Positions 24,742 through 33,703 are shown, numbered from the stretch's first letter. The stretch: 39,690 nucleotides of DNA from Deltaproteobacteria bacterium (GCA_024279255.1 JAJRRT010000001.1:1-39690); one strand, 5' to 3'. The notes: generated by a model from the letters alone, not told the origin. Translations and numbers: made by a program.

Positions 24742-26325
24742 ATGAAAGCACAGCCTGATTTATCGCAAGTTGAAAAAGACAAGCTGGAGATCAATCCCGA
24801 TTTCGACTTTCGCGAAATAGCCAAACGGCCCTTTGAAGACATTACACCAAACGAACTGGCGATGTTCAAGTGGAGCGGCGTGTACCACCAGCTTCAGCCA
24901 AGTTTCTTTATGATCCGTGTTGTTACCCCCGGCGGGCGCATGACGACCCGCCAGTTTAATCGAGCGGTTGATCTCGCTGAAGAATATGCCCAGAAAGAAC
25001 TCTGTATTACAACCCGTCAGACTCTCCAATTTCATTGGATTCGGAAGGAAGATATATACAAAGTCATTGAAGGGCTGGCCAAAGTGGGAATCACCACAAA
25101 AAATGGTTGTGGCGATGTCCCGCGTAACATTATCGGCTCATCCTTGGCTGGTGCCGGTCCCGCGCAGATCGGTGACTCACTCAAACTCATACGCCTCATG
25201 GCAGATGACGATGAAATCCAGAACCAGAGAAACCTGCCCCGTAAACACAAAATAAGCGTCGCACCTAACAACGATGCCCTGGCACAGACACTGATGAATT
25301 GCCAAGGGTGGGTTCCGGTCGAGCGTAACGATATCGTCGGCTGGAAGTTCCATGCAGGTGGCGGACTCGGAGCCCGGCCCTATCTGGCCAAGGTCATTTT
25401 CGATTGGGTCCCTGAAGAGTTAGTCCTTGCCGTCACCCGCGCGACAATTGAGGCATTCCGCCGTCACGGCAACCGTCGCCAGCGTGCGCACTCGCGCCTC
25501 AAGGTGATTGTAGCCAGCATGGGTGCTAAAAAATTTGGTGACCTCCTGATCAGTATCATGAAGGAGAAAGGTGTCCTTTCTCTGAACCAGATTGAATATG
25601 CCAATAATCCGACTCCGAGCATTGGTAGAATGTCGATAAACGGCGAAGCAGTCATACCACAACCTACACTCGATAAAAGCATTGTCCGTATTCTGATTCC
25701 ACGCTCAGAGCTTAAAACTGATCAATCACGAATCATTTCGCGTCTGGCCGACGAACTCGGTGGTGGGATTTTGGTGTTCACCAACCGCCAGAATATTGAA
25801 TTTCACAATGTCCCGAACAAAAACGTCACCGCCCTACTCTTAGCTCTACACAATGCAGGGTTCGCCACAGATGGGCACGAACACCTGCCTGACATTGTCG
25901 CCTGCGTTGGCAGCACTATGTGTAAAATGGCGATCTCCGACTCACCGGAAGCCTACTACCGCCTCTACAATGTCCTGGCCACCGACGAAAGCTACTGGAA
26001 AAGTATCGGTACCCTCAGGATCAACATTACCGGTTGTCCGAATAACTGCGCTCATGCCTGGGTAGCAGACATCGGCTTGCGCGGTACCAGGACCCGTAAC
26101 CCAGATGGAGGCAGCACTGAAGGGTACAGCATCTTTGTTGGCGGGAAACTGAGCGAAGCGGGCAAGGTCGCCGAATACCTCTGTGACATACCAACTGAAG
26201 AGCTTGTTCCAGCGGTGCGGAAGATACTCGACACCTACATCGAACAACGCAACGACGATGCTGAACTATTCGTCGACTTCTGTGCACGCATCGGCATCAC
26301 TCGATTCACAAATCTCGTGAATTAA
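24742..26325 (+). CDS. Ferredoxin-type sulfite/nitrite reductase (siroheme, 4Fe-4S)
   Basis: The 527-residue cytoplasmic enzyme has two ferredoxin-like half-domains and two siroheme-binding 4Fe-4S domains. Visible motifs include CITTRQTLQFHWI, GCGDVPRNIIGSSLAG, FTNRQNIEFHNV, and the cluster cysteines in VACVGSTMCKMA and TGCPNNCAHA. The family catalyses six-electron reduction of sulfite to sulfide or nitrite to ammonia. Co-location with cysHDN and a dedicated flavoprotein favours assimilatory sulfite reduction (inference). GAGG precedes the ATG, and the flavoprotein gene starts 15 bp after its stop. Confidence 0.9.
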   Translation: MKAQPDLSQVEKDKLEINPDFDFREIAKRPFEDITPNELAMFKWSGVYHQLQPSFFMIRVVTPGGRMTTRQFNRAVDLAEEYAQKELCITTRQTLQFHWIRKEDIYKVIEGLAKVGITTKNGCGDVPRNIIGSSLAGAGPAQIGDSLKLIRLMADDDEIQNQRNLPRKHKISVAPNNDALAQTLMNCQGWVPVERNDIVGWKFHAGGGLGARPYLAKVIFDWVPEELVLAVTRATIEAFRRHGNRRQRAHSRLKVIVASMGAKKFGDLLISIMKEKGVLSLNQIEYANNPTPSIGRMSINGEAVIPQPTLDKSIVRILIPRSELKTDQSRIISRLADELGGGILVFTNRQNIEFHNVPNKNVTALLLALHNAGFATDGHEHLPDIVACVGSTMCKMAISDSPEAYYRLYNVLATDESYWKSIGTLRINITGCPNNCAHAWVADIGLRGTRTRNPDGGSTEGYSIFVGGKLSEAGKVAEYLCDIPTEELVPAVRKILDTYIEQRNDDAELFVDFCARIGITRFTNLVN

Positions 26326-26340
26326 CACGGATTTATCCCT

Positions 26341-28494
26341 ATGGAACAACAACTTATTAAGACAGAAGAACTCATCAATAGCGGTGAATACGAAACCGCA
26401 GTAGAATTCCTCTGTCACTCGGGTGTGCCCGAAAAGACAGAAGTATGCGAATTGATTGCACTCGCCTACCACAAGCGCAACACCACCCGTGGTGACGTTT
26501 TTTCGGCAACAGTGTTCGCCAAACGAGCGCTGGAGCAAGGTAGTAGCAACCCAATGATGCAGCAGATTATTGACGCCTCCAAACGGCAAGACAAACAAAC
26601 AGCTGCTTCACTCGCTCCTCAGCAATACCAGTTGGGTGGCTGGAATGAGCATCGGAAGGAAATCGAGGCTCCACTCTCTGCCTGCGCGCTCTCCCGGCTC
26701 AATGGCAAAACGGATCATGCGAAAGATTTTGACTGGCTAGACAAAAACATCCCCTGCCAAAAAGCCTGCCCGGCGGCAACCGATATTCCGGGATATCTTG
26801 CCGCAATCTATGAAGGACGGCATGAGGATGCCTACCTGATCAACCTGCGCGCCAACGTATTTCCGGCGGTTCTTGGTCGTGTCTGTGCCCGCCCCTGTGA
26901 AGCAGAGTGCCGCCACGGCTGGGATGATCTGGGTGATCCCGTGGCGATCTGCTTTTCCAAGCGCTCATCAGCCGACTTTAAACAACAGAATCTGGTAGTA
27001 CTGGACAAATGGTTTACGCCATCGGGCAAAAATGTCGCCGTGGTCGGCTCGGGCGTAGCAGGGCTAGCCGCAGCCCGTCAGCTCGCGTTACTTGGCCATC
27101 AAGTCAGGATCTACGAAAAACACGATGTACCCGGCGGCATGATGAATCAGGGAATTCCGATCTTCCGTCTACCACGCGAGATCATCGACAGGGAGATTGA
27201 GCAGATCACAGCGCTTGGCGTTGAGATCTTATGCAATACAGAAATTGGAAAGAACCTATCACTCTCATCACTGGCTGAACAACACAGCGCCGTGGTTCTA
27301 GCTGCCGGAACCTTACGCCCGAACCTGCTCGACTTGCCGGGCAAGGATCTTGAGGGTATCCGTCACGGTCTCGATTTTCTACTGGAAGTCAACACGACCG
27401 GATCGACCACTATCGGCGAGAGGGTGGTTGTAATCGGGGGTGGGTTCACCGCTATGGACTGTGCGCGTACAGCACGCCGTCTAGGCGCGGCCACGGTACA
27501 CCTCGAAGAGGAACTGTCAACCATAACTGCCCCTGGTTCGATTCTACGGATGCCGCAGGGTAGCGTGAGGGTTTTGTACCGTCGATCGGTCAATGAAATG
27601 CTCGTGACACCCGGCGAACTTGAGGAACTGGAGCATGAACAGATTCCGATGGAGTGCATGGTCTCCCCTGTCGCCTTCCAGGGTGAAAATGGTCAAGTAA
27701 AATCCATGCAGTTTGTTCGCACCGAACTCGGAGAACCAGATTCCAGTGGACGGCGACGACCAGTCGCGATTGCGGGTAGTGAGTTCGAAATTCCTGTCGA
27801 TACGGTGTTACTCGCCACCGGCCAGTTTCCCGAAACAGACTGGATCGATGATACCATCAAAGCTGACTTGCTTAGCGGTGACGGCTGGCTTATTAGTGGC
27901 TCAGACCAGATCACTGCCAGAGACAAGATTTTTGCGGCAGGCGACTTTGCCACCGGAGCAAGTTCGCTAATCCAGGCCATCGGGCATGCCAAACAGTGTG
28001 CACAAGCGGTTGACCAGTTTCTGACAGGACAAAGTCGCCTGAAAGATTACACTCAGGTGAAAGACGTGCTTGACTCCGACCGCATCCGAGAAATGGACGC
28101 AGTACCACTCCAGAAGATATCAACAACCCCACTGACACAACGCGATCTGCCAACCGAGGTTGACCTTGGATTCAACCAAGAGACCTCTATCGACGAAGCC
28201 CAGCGTTGCTATCAGTGCCATTTCAAATACGAAATTGATACAGACAAGTGTGTCTACTGTGACTGGTGCGTAAAAGCGAAGCCACGGCCTGAATGCATTT
28301 TAAAGGTAAAAACACTAAACTTCGATGAAGAGGGTCGTATTGTTGGATGGGATATTGCCGAGACAGCGGATGAGGTCAACATGATATGGATCAATCAGGA
28401 AGATTGTATTCGTTGCGGAGCCTGCGTTGCGGCTTGCCCTGTCGACGCTATCAGCATCCAGAAGGTCTCTTTAGTAACAGCACCCATTAACTAA
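26341..28494 (+). CDS. GltD-like FAD/NAD(P) oxidoreductase with ferredoxin domains; probable reductase partner
   Basis: The 717-residue protein has an N-terminal helical region of about 95 residues with TPR-like character (EELINSGEYETAVEFL...AYHKR). A GltD/DPD-type double 4Fe-4S domain follows (first ligands C139QKAC, then GRVCARPCEAECRHG). Next come FAD- and NAD(P)-binding Rossmann domains (VAVVGSGVAGLAAA near 235, VVVIGGGFTAMDCART near 362, AAGDFATGASSLIQAIGHA) and two C-terminal ferredoxin clusters (DKCVYCDWCVKAKPRPEC near 637 and DCIRCGACVAACPVD near 689). The layout suits moving electrons from NAD(P)H through FAD and clusters to a low-potential acceptor. Position 15 bp behind a siroheme reductase suggests it feeds that enzyme. 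No clear terminator follows. Confidence 0.88.
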   Translation: MEQQLIKTEELINSGEYETAVEFLCHSGVPEKTEVCELIALAYHKRNTTRGDVFSATVFAKRALEQGSSNPMMQQIIDASKRQDKQTAASLAPQQYQLGGWNEHRKEIEAPLSACALSRLNGKTDHAKDFDWLDKNIPCQKACPAATDIPGYLAAIYEGRHEDAYLINLRANVFPAVLGRVCARPCEAECRHGWDDLGDPVAICFSKRSSADFKQQNLVVLDKWFTPSGKNVAVVGSGVAGLAAARQLALLGHQVRIYEKHDVPGGMMNQGIPIFRLPREIIDREIEQITALGVEILCNTEIGKNLSLSSLAEQHSAVVLAAGTLRPNLLDLPGKDLEGIRHGLDFLLEVNTTGSTTIGERVVVIGGGFTAMDCARTARRLGAATVHLEEELSTITAPGSILRMPQGSVRVLYRRSVNEMLVTPGELEELEHEQIPMECMVSPVAFQGENGQVKSMQFVRTELGEPDSSGRRRPVAIAGSEFEIPVDTVLLATGQFPETDWIDDTIKADLLSGDGWLISGSDQITARDKIFAAGDFATGASSLIQAIGHAKQCAQAVDQFLTGQSRLKDYTQVKDVLDSDRIREMDAVPLQKISTTPLTQRDLPTEVDLGFNQETSIDEAQRCYQCHFKYEIDTDKCVYCDWCVKAKPRPECILKVKTLNFDEEGRIVGWDIAETADEVNMIWINQEDCIRCGACVAACPVDAISIQKVSLVTAPIN

Positions 28495-28629
28495 GCAAGC
28501 AGGAATAGCGCATATTGTGTTGAAACATAACAGACTTGTGGACGCTTAAGTGGCGTGGGAGGATACTGTTACTAAACGGGAGTGAACCTATTGCAAAAGA
28601 GATTGAAAACTCTAACTTCCCCCTCCGAT

Positions 28630-29097
28630 CTAGAAAATTGCTGCCAGCCTCTCAAATGATTTTCGCAACCGCGTCGAGACCGCCACAAACATCCCTTTCA
28701 GGAGTTTGCAGCCGATCTGAGGGTGTTCTTCCATCAAGGTCTCAAAACGTTCTTCGGTAATTTTTAATAACCGGGCATCAGTTAATGCCGTAGCAGTGAC
28801 CGCCCTCTTGCCAGCGGAAAAAAGACATAGCTCACCGACCACAGAGCCTTCACCATAGATACCTACGATAACGTGCTTGCCTTTGAATTCTGTCTCTTTC
28901 TTAACTTCTATTTTCCCTTCAACAACAAAGGCTGCTGCGTTGCTTGCATCGCCTTCATCCCATAATACAGCCCCAGCACCAATTTCACAGCACTCAAGGT
29001 ATTGCCCGGCAACAGCCCTTTCAGCCTCATCGAGATACTGAAAAAAACGGAAATCGGACTTCATTTTACGGCACAGATCTTCGGCCAACATTGTCAT
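28630..29097 (-). CDS. Cyclic-nucleotide-binding-domain protein (no DNA-binding domain)
   Basis: The 155-residue product is essentially one Crp-like cNMP-binding domain (about residues 15-130: AVLWDEGDASNAAAFVVEGKIEV, GIYGEGSVVGELCLFSAGKRAVTATALTDARLLKI) followed by a helix. The helix-turn-helix of Crp/Fnr regulators is missing, so it is more likely a ligand-sensing accessory protein than a transcription factor. It ends a ten-gene same-strand run, starting 10 bp after mlaC. The frame extends upstream into mlaC, but the ATG at 29097 is the first one outside it. 28495-28629 separates it from the convergent flavoprotein gene and contains no clear terminator. Confidence 0.8.
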   Translation of the reverse strand: MTMLAEDLCRKMKSDFRFFQYLDEAERAVAGQYLECCEIGAGAVLWDEGDASNAAAFVVEGKIEVKKETEFKGKHVIVGIYGEGSVVGELCLFSAGKRAVTATALTDARLLKITEERFETLMEEHPQIGCKLLKGMFVAVSTRLRKSFERLAAIF

Positions 29098-29107
29098 AAG
29101 TACCCAA

Positions 29108-29683
29108 TTAACCCTTTTCCATCTGTACAAGTTTCTCTTCCATTTTATTAAGCAACCCGTCAAAACCTTCTTTGCGCAGAATTTCGTTATAGCTCGAACG
29201 ATAACTTCGAACCAGACTAACGCCCTCTATCAAAACATCATAAATCTGCCACACACCATCATTCTCTATCAACTTATATTTTACAGGAATGTCAAATTTC
29301 GAAGAGACAAACTTAGTGTCAAGAATTGCCTTATTCGCCTTTATTCGTTGCTTAACATATTCCACTTTACCGCCAGAGTAATCTTCAATGCGGTTGAGGT
29401 AGGTCCGTTCCAGAATTTGAACATAAAGAGACATGAACTGTTTCAACTCAGCCTCTGTTCCCTTCTTCCAATAGACGCCAAGGGTCCGTTGAGAAAGAGA
29501 TCTTACACCCAAAAAATTCTGCACTGTTCCGCTAATCTGAATCCTTTTCTCTTCGGGAGATTGATCACTATTTAGTACAGCAAAAACACCATCAACCATT
29601 TGTTTAACCTGGTCCTGCGGCGTCGAAGGTGCCGCAAACGCGGGAGAACCAAGTAACATTAAAAGTATGAATAACAAACGCAT
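29108..29683 (-). CDS. mlaC: Periplasmic phospholipid-binding protein MlaC
   Basis: MlaC ferries phospholipid between outer-membrane MlaA and the inner-membrane MlaFED complex. The 191-residue product starts with a signal peptide (MRLLFILLMLLGSPAFA) and matches the MlaC/Ttg2D family: VKQMVDGVFAVL, RTLGVYWKKGTEAELKQF, YVQILERTYLNRIEDYSG and the C-terminal WQIYDVLIEGVSLVRSYRSS signature. Of three nearby ATGs, 29683 has GGAGG 8 nt upstream. It lies 46 bp after mlaA. Confidence 0.93.
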   Translation of the reverse strand: MRLLFILLMLLGSPAFAAPSTPQDQVKQMVDGVFAVLNSDQSPEEKRIQISGTVQNFLGVRSLSQRTLGVYWKKGTEAELKQFMSLYVQILERTYLNRIEDYSGGKVEYVKQRIKANKAILDTKFVSSKFDIPVKYKLIENDGVWQIYDVLIEGVSLVRSYRSSYNEILRKEGFDGLLNKMEEKLVQMEKG

Positions 29684-29729
29684 AAGCATATCCTCCACTT
29701 AATTGAAATGAGTCCGTAGAAGTATAGCT

Positions 29730-30539
29730 TTATTTCGCGACTTTTGCCACCCGGTGCTGGGCATAGCCCGCACGCATAAACAGGTATGGATCAAGGGAAT
29801 CCCGCTTGATCTTTTCGTAGCTGTCGTCATCAAGAGATAGGAAATTAATTGCGCGACCAGCCCTGAGTTCCATTCTTTCAAGGAAATTCCAATTTCTGCT
29901 CAGGTGGACCGTGAGGGGGTCAAAAAAAGAGTCTGCCACAAGGCCACCTGCATCTCGCAGGCTTGAAGGGCCCAAAAAAGGCAGAACTAAATAGGGGCCT
30001 TGCCCGACATGGTAGACTCCAAGGGTCTGGCCAAAATCTTCATCTTTTTTAGGGATTTTCCCCCACCTGTCAGCCGCATCGACCAAACCACCGAGACCGA
30101 CAATAGAATTCACAAAAAAACGTGTAGTCTCACGACCAGCATCTGCAAACTTAAACTGCAGCGTTGAATTGACAATACGAACAGGGCTGCTGAGGTTGGA
30201 AAAGAAGTTACTGATCGACGTGCGAGCGGGACGCGGGACAATACGATAAGCACGCGCAACTGGCTTAAAGAGATAAGAATAAACCTTATCGTTGAACCAG
30301 AACACTCCTCTGTTCAACGTTTCAAAGGGATCCGAGATCAGCTGTGCACTATCCTCTTCCATAAAATCATCATCGAAATCTTGATCGAAATCTTGATCGA
30401 AATCTTGATCGAAATCTTGATCGAAATCAGTTCCATGAACTTCACTCACAGAAATCGATTGTTCCGGTTGCTGAGCAAACGCTAAATCAACAGATACAAC
30501 ACTCGTCAATAAAATCAAGAAAAAGATTATCTGCCGCAC
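29730..30539 (-). CDS. mlaA: MlaA (VacJ) family outer-membrane lipid-asymmetry protein with DFDQ repeats
   Basis: MlaA removes misplaced phospholipid from the outer leaflet of the outer membrane. The 269-residue product has a signal peptide (ending SVDLAFA-QQ) and the family core: DPFETLNRGVFWFNDKVYSYLFKP, FVNSIVGLGGLVDAA, FGQTLGVYHVGQGPYLVLPFLGPSSLRDAGG. Unlike most family members it has no lipobox Cys after the signal peptide, so it appears not to be lipid-anchored. Between signal peptide and core (residues about 37-60) is an acidic DFDQ tandem repeat encoded by 12-bp DNA repeats. It lies 8 bp after mlaD. Confidence 0.93.
   Translation of the reverse strand: MRQIIFFLILLTSVVSVDLAFAQQPEQSISVSEVHGTDFDQDFDQDFDQDFDQDFDDDFMEEDSAQLISDPFETLNRGVFWFNDKVYSYLFKPVARAYRIVPRPARTSISNFFSNLSSPVRIVNSTLQFKFADAGRETTRFFVNSIVGLGGLVDAADRWGKIPKKDEDFGQTLGVYHVGQGPYLVLPFLGPSSLRDAGGLVADSFFDPLTVHLSRNWNFLERMELRAGRAINFLSLDDDSYEKIKRDSLDPYLFMRAGYAQHRVAKVAK
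30373..30428. repeat. 12-bp in-frame tandem repeat in mlaA
   Basis: Four exact copies of TCGAAATCTTGA (30373-30420) plus a partial fifth (TCGAAATC) encode (DFDQ)n on the minus strand. Because the unit is a multiple of three, slippage would change repeat number without shifting the frame. Confidence 0.95.
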
Positions 30540-30547
30540 AATAACCC

Positions 30548-30991
30548 CTATTTTTGGAAGATATACTTACTGAGCAGGTCTTCTAAGTTGATAGCAGATT
30601 CAGTCTCTGTAATTTCACCACCATCGGTAATCAGATCGTCCAGCCCGCCTGGAATCAGATTTACGTAACGATCTCCAATAATCCCGGCGGTACGAATCGA
30701 TGCGATAACATCCTCCTGCAATATAATCTCTTGATCGATTCTCATCAGAACAACGGCCTCGTAACTCTCTGCTTCGAGTTGAATACTGATAACTTTGCCA
30801 ACTTGCACACCTGAAATTTCAACTTTCGAATCTTGTTTGAGACCGGAAGCCGAACCAAACTTAGCAGTGACTTGATAGGAAGGCTTCTCGAACAGACTGA
30901 CATCACCCAAACGCACCGACATCCAGGCAAAACAAACAAACCCGATGACAACAAACAGCCCAACAGCTACTTCAATATTAATCCGTTTCAT
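30548..30991 (-). CDS. mlaD: MlaD, MCE-domain lipid transport subunit
   Basis: MlaD forms the hexameric MCE ring on MlaFE that receives lipid in the periplasm. The 147-residue product has one N-terminal membrane helix (about residues 7-26, EVAVGLFVVIGFVCFAWM) and a single MCE domain (YQVTAKFGSASGLKQDSKVE, GVQVGKV, IRTAGIIGDRYVNLIPGG). Its start shares one base with the mlaF stop, indicating translational coupling. Confidence 0.95.
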   Translation of the reverse strand: MKRINIEVAVGLFVVIGFVCFAWMSVRLGDVSLFEKPSYQVTAKFGSASGLKQDSKVEISGVQVGKVISIQLEAESYEAVVLMRIDQEIILQEDVIASIRTAGIIGDRYVNLIPGGLDDLITDGGEITETESAINLEDLLSKYIFQK

Positions 30992-31788
30992 TACAGAGCA
31001 GCTTCCTCTCTCTCGCTCGAATAGATAGGGCCCATGGTCGTCTCAACAAACTCACGAATCAACGGGTTCTCTGACCGCTGGAACTCCTCGGGAGTTAACT
31101 GACCTTGGATTACCCCTTCAGAAAGTAACGCCACATGATCTGATAGTTTAAAAATCTTCGGAACATCGTGGCTCACTATAACTGCAGTATAACCAACCCG
31201 AGCCTGAGTATGGTGAAACAGACGATAAATTTCATTGCTCTTGTGCACATCAAGCCCTGTTGTCGGTTCGTCAAAAAAAACTATTTTAGGGTTGAGGGCT
31301 AGTGCCCGCGCCAAACCAACCCGCTTCTGCATACCACCTGAAAGCTGGGCAGGATACTTAGCACCAACCCCCGGAAGATCCATCATCTGAAGTAACTCGT
31401 CAACTCGAGCCGCAATCTGCTGTGGTCGGTCATGAGTTCGTTCACGCAACGGAAGAGCGACATTATCGAAGATAGTCATCGAGTCAAACAATGCTACATT
31501 TTGAAACAACACGCCAAAGTCTCTCCGAACATCGTTCAACTCGCGCGCAGTCGCTGTCGCGATATCACGGCCAAAAATCTCGACTCGCCCGGCATCCGGC
31601 TTCACCAATCCCAGCATGTGTTTAAGAATAACGCTCTTGCCTTCACCACTACCACCGACAATAACAGTTGTCGTCCCTTCACAGACACGGAGATTGACTC
31701 CAGAGAGGACTTTCTGACCAGCAAAATGTTTTTCAACCCCCACCAATTCTACGACAACCTGACAATCATCGCTGTTTATTTCAGTCAT
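30991..31788 (-). CDS. mlaF: MlaF, ABC-transporter ATPase
   Basis: The 265-residue cytoplasmic ATPase powers MlaE. It shows Walker A GGSGEGKSVILK, the Q-loop FQNVALFDS, the signature LSGGMQKRVGLARAL, Walker B KIVFFDEPTTGLD and the switch histidine IVSHDVPKIF. The Ser-rich Walker A and GGMQKR signature are typical of Mla/Ttg2A ATPases. It is 12 bp after mlaE. Confidence 0.96.
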   Translation of the reverse strand: MTEINSDDCQVVVELVGVEKHFAGQKVLSGVNLRVCEGTTTVIVGGSGEGKSVILKHMLGLVKPDAGRVEIFGRDIATATARELNDVRRDFGVLFQNVALFDSMTIFDNVALPLRERTHDRPQQIAARVDELLQMMDLPGVGAKYPAQLSGGMQKRVGLARALALNPKIVFFDEPTTGLDVHKSNEIYRLFHHTQARVGYTAVIVSHDVPKIFKLSDHVALLSEGVIQGQLTPEEFQRSENPLIREFVETTMGPIYSSEREEAAL

Positions 31789-31800
31789 ATTTAAAAAGCC

Positions 31801-32601
31801 CTAAAGCATTATTGCACTGAGCAAGTAGTCCCAAACCAGCACAGTTACCGAAGCCAGTACCACAGAACTTGTCGTTGTTCGACTTACACCCTCGGCACCA
31901 AACCCACCACTGCGCTCCCAATGCAGGAAGTATCCCTTGGCAGTCGATATCCAAACGATCAACAAACCGAAAACAAGTGACTTGATCAACCCCATTTCAA
32001 CATCATTCCAAACGACGCTTTGATACATCCCTTGAAAATAGGTCCCACCATTAACGCCAAGCATAAAGCCACCGACCAAGTATCCACCAAAAATACCAAC
32101 AACATCAAAAATTGCAGTCAAGAGCGGCATACTTAGTATTGCAGCAATGAATTTAGGAACCATTATATAACGAAGAGGATCAACCGCCATACACTCTAGA
32201 GCATCTATCTGCTCAGTATTGCGCATGATTCCAATTTCAGCAGTCATTGCAGATCCAGCACGACCAATCACCATTAAAGCCGCCATAACCGGACCAAGCT
32301 CACGCAGCAAACTAAGGGCAACCGCTGAGCCAAGTAAACCTTCAGATCCGAATTTACGCAGGGTATAGTAACCCTGCAGAGCCAGAACCATCCCGGTAAA
32401 CCCACCTGTAAAAAAGATTACAAAGATTGAACGGGCACCAATAAAATTAATCTGCTGTATAACCGGAAAAATGCGATATGGCGGCGTCAAGATTCGCCAA
32501 AGACACTGTCCCAGAAAAACATTCATCCGGCCAGCATGCTCTAAATAGTAGAGGGTATAATCTCCAATTTTACCAAGCAGAAACAGCATATAAAGTTTCA
32601 T
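31801..32601 (-). CDS. mlaE: MlaE, ABC-transporter permease
   Basis: The 266-residue inner-membrane permease matches the MlaE family: FTGGFTGMVLALQGYYTL, SLLRELGPVMAALMVIGRAGSAM, the coupling region TAEIGIMRNTEQIDALECMA, and VSRTTTSSVVLASVTVLVWDY near the end. About five hydrophobic helices are visible. It lies 13 bp after the methyltransferase gene. Confidence 0.96.
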   Translation of the reverse strand: MKLYMLFLLGKIGDYTLYYLEHAGRMNVFLGQCLWRILTPPYRIFPVIQQINFIGARSIFVIFFTGGFTGMVLALQGYYTLRKFGSEGLLGSAVALSLLRELGPVMAALMVIGRAGSAMTAEIGIMRNTEQIDALECMAVDPLRYIMVPKFIAAILSMPLLTAIFDVVGIFGGYLVGGFMLGVNGGTYFQGMYQSVVWNDVEMGLIKSLVFGLLIVWISTAKGYFLHWERSGGFGAEGVSRTTTSSVVLASVTVLVWDYLLSAIML

Positions 32602-32614
32602 TCCATCTCTGAAA

Positions 32615-33217
32615 TCAGTTAAATCTAGCGGCAGTTAATAAAAACGGGGATCGCGGTCGACTCACAACCTGCAAGCGCAACACCTCGAATTGGCGTTCAT
32701 CCAGATCAACAAAAAATTGTTCAACAGCATCAGCCTCACTCCGTCCACCGGGATGTCCGGGGTAGATCACAACGGCGATGCGCCCTCCGGAAGCCAACAG
32801 GTCACAACCTGTCTGTAGCGCTGCCAATGTGGTTTCTGGCTGCGTAACAATTTCTTTATCACCACCGGGGCAATAGCCAAGGTTGGCTATAATCGCACGT
32901 GGTTTTTGAGTATTCCATACATGAAAATCGGCGTGGTTGGCCTGAGCCAGAGTCACACCAACGGGCAAAAGCGGTATAGGTCTCTCCAATAGATTAATCG
33001 CAATGCCCTTCTCCCGAAGAAGCTCGGCACTGTTTTCGATAGCTCTTGATTGTAGATCGAACGCCAAAACGCGACCTGAAGGCCCAACTCTCTGAGCCAA
33101 CATAAGTGTATCATAACCGTTTCCAGATGTTAGATCGACGGCGTAATCCCCAGGTGAGAGAACCTCGCTTAGCAGCTGATGGCTCCAATTTACAAGATGT
33201 GTTAGCGGCTGGCTCAT
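32615..33217 (-). CDS. SAM-dependent methyltransferase of the YtqB/MnmM type
   Basis: The 200-residue product has a class I SAM-binding domain (YAVDLTSGNGYDTLMLA, VLAFDLQSRAI) and the family motif IIANLGYCPGGDKEIVT, which matches the PF06962 group. The best-known member, B. subtilis YtqB/MnmM, methylates the 5-position modification of U34 in tRNA; that function here is inferred from family only. It starts 3 bp after the TerB-like gene. Confidence 0.82.
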   Translation of the reverse strand: MSQPLTHLVNWSHQLLSEVLSPGDYAVDLTSGNGYDTLMLAQRVGPSGRVLAFDLQSRAIENSAELLREKGIAINLLERPIPLLPVGVTLAQANHADFHVWNTQKPRAIIANLGYCPGGDKEIVTQPETTLAALQTGCDLLASGGRIAVVIYPGHPGGRSEADAVEQFFVDLDERQFEVLRLQVVSRPRSPFLLTAARFN

Positions 33218-33220
33218 AAA

Positions 33221-33670
33221 CTATTTTTTTGCGGACAATTCATTACGTACTTTGAGTTTAGCATCTATAAATTGTCGATGCGAAAGTCCGATCAAACTTC
33301 CAAGCTGGCGGAGCATTGCCTCTTCATGGGCATCAAGGCGACCGTCTGCGAAAGCCAAATGCCAAAAAGATTCAATAATCTCCTCTTTTTCGGGTTGGCT
33401 GAAGTTTCGATTTACCAAGCGGGTAAACTGATGAAGATCAGAGCTGTGCTTTTTGGCATCCTCAGCCAACTGCATAAATTCCTTACACATCTCAGCGTTG
33501 AGAGCAAAGCGTTGTTGAAGTAATTCTTGGATAAGCGTCTCTTCATCAGCACTAAAACTCCCGTCAGCATGGGCAATTTCAAGGAGCAATACTGCCGCAG
33601 CTAATGGAATGCGGTCTGGATTAGGTGTAGTTTCCGCTGGGGCCAAAAGTGATAATATTTTTTTAAGCAT
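33221..33670 (-). CDS. TerB-family (tellurite-resistance B-like) protein
   Basis: The 149-residue cytoplasmic helical protein matches the TerB fold: VLLLEIAHADGSFSADEETLIQ and a second repeat SFWHLAFADGRLDAHEEAMLRQLGSLIGLS, each carrying the acidic ADGxxxxxE motif. Function is unknown and it is not evidence of tellurite resistance. It is followed at once by the methyltransferase gene. Confidence 0.85.
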   Translation of the reverse strand: MLKKILSLLAPAETTPNPDRIPLAAAVLLLEIAHADGSFSADEETLIQELLQQRFALNAEMCKEFMQLAEDAKKHSSDLHQFTRLVNRNFSQPEKEEIIESFWHLAFADGRLDAHEEAMLRQLGSLIGLSHRQFIDAKLKVRNELSAKK

Positions 33671-33703
33671 GGGAGTAGATATCTTTCTTGCCGGAACAGG
33701 CTG

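Noticed and set aside
30373-30428. Tandem repeats as a CRISPR array
   Set aside because: The units are 12 bp, contiguous without spacers, in frame inside mlaA, and encode DFDQ.
33221-33670. TerB-like gene as a tellurite-resistance or defence island marker
   Set aside because: It stands alone without terC/terD/terZ partners and is embedded in housekeeping genes.
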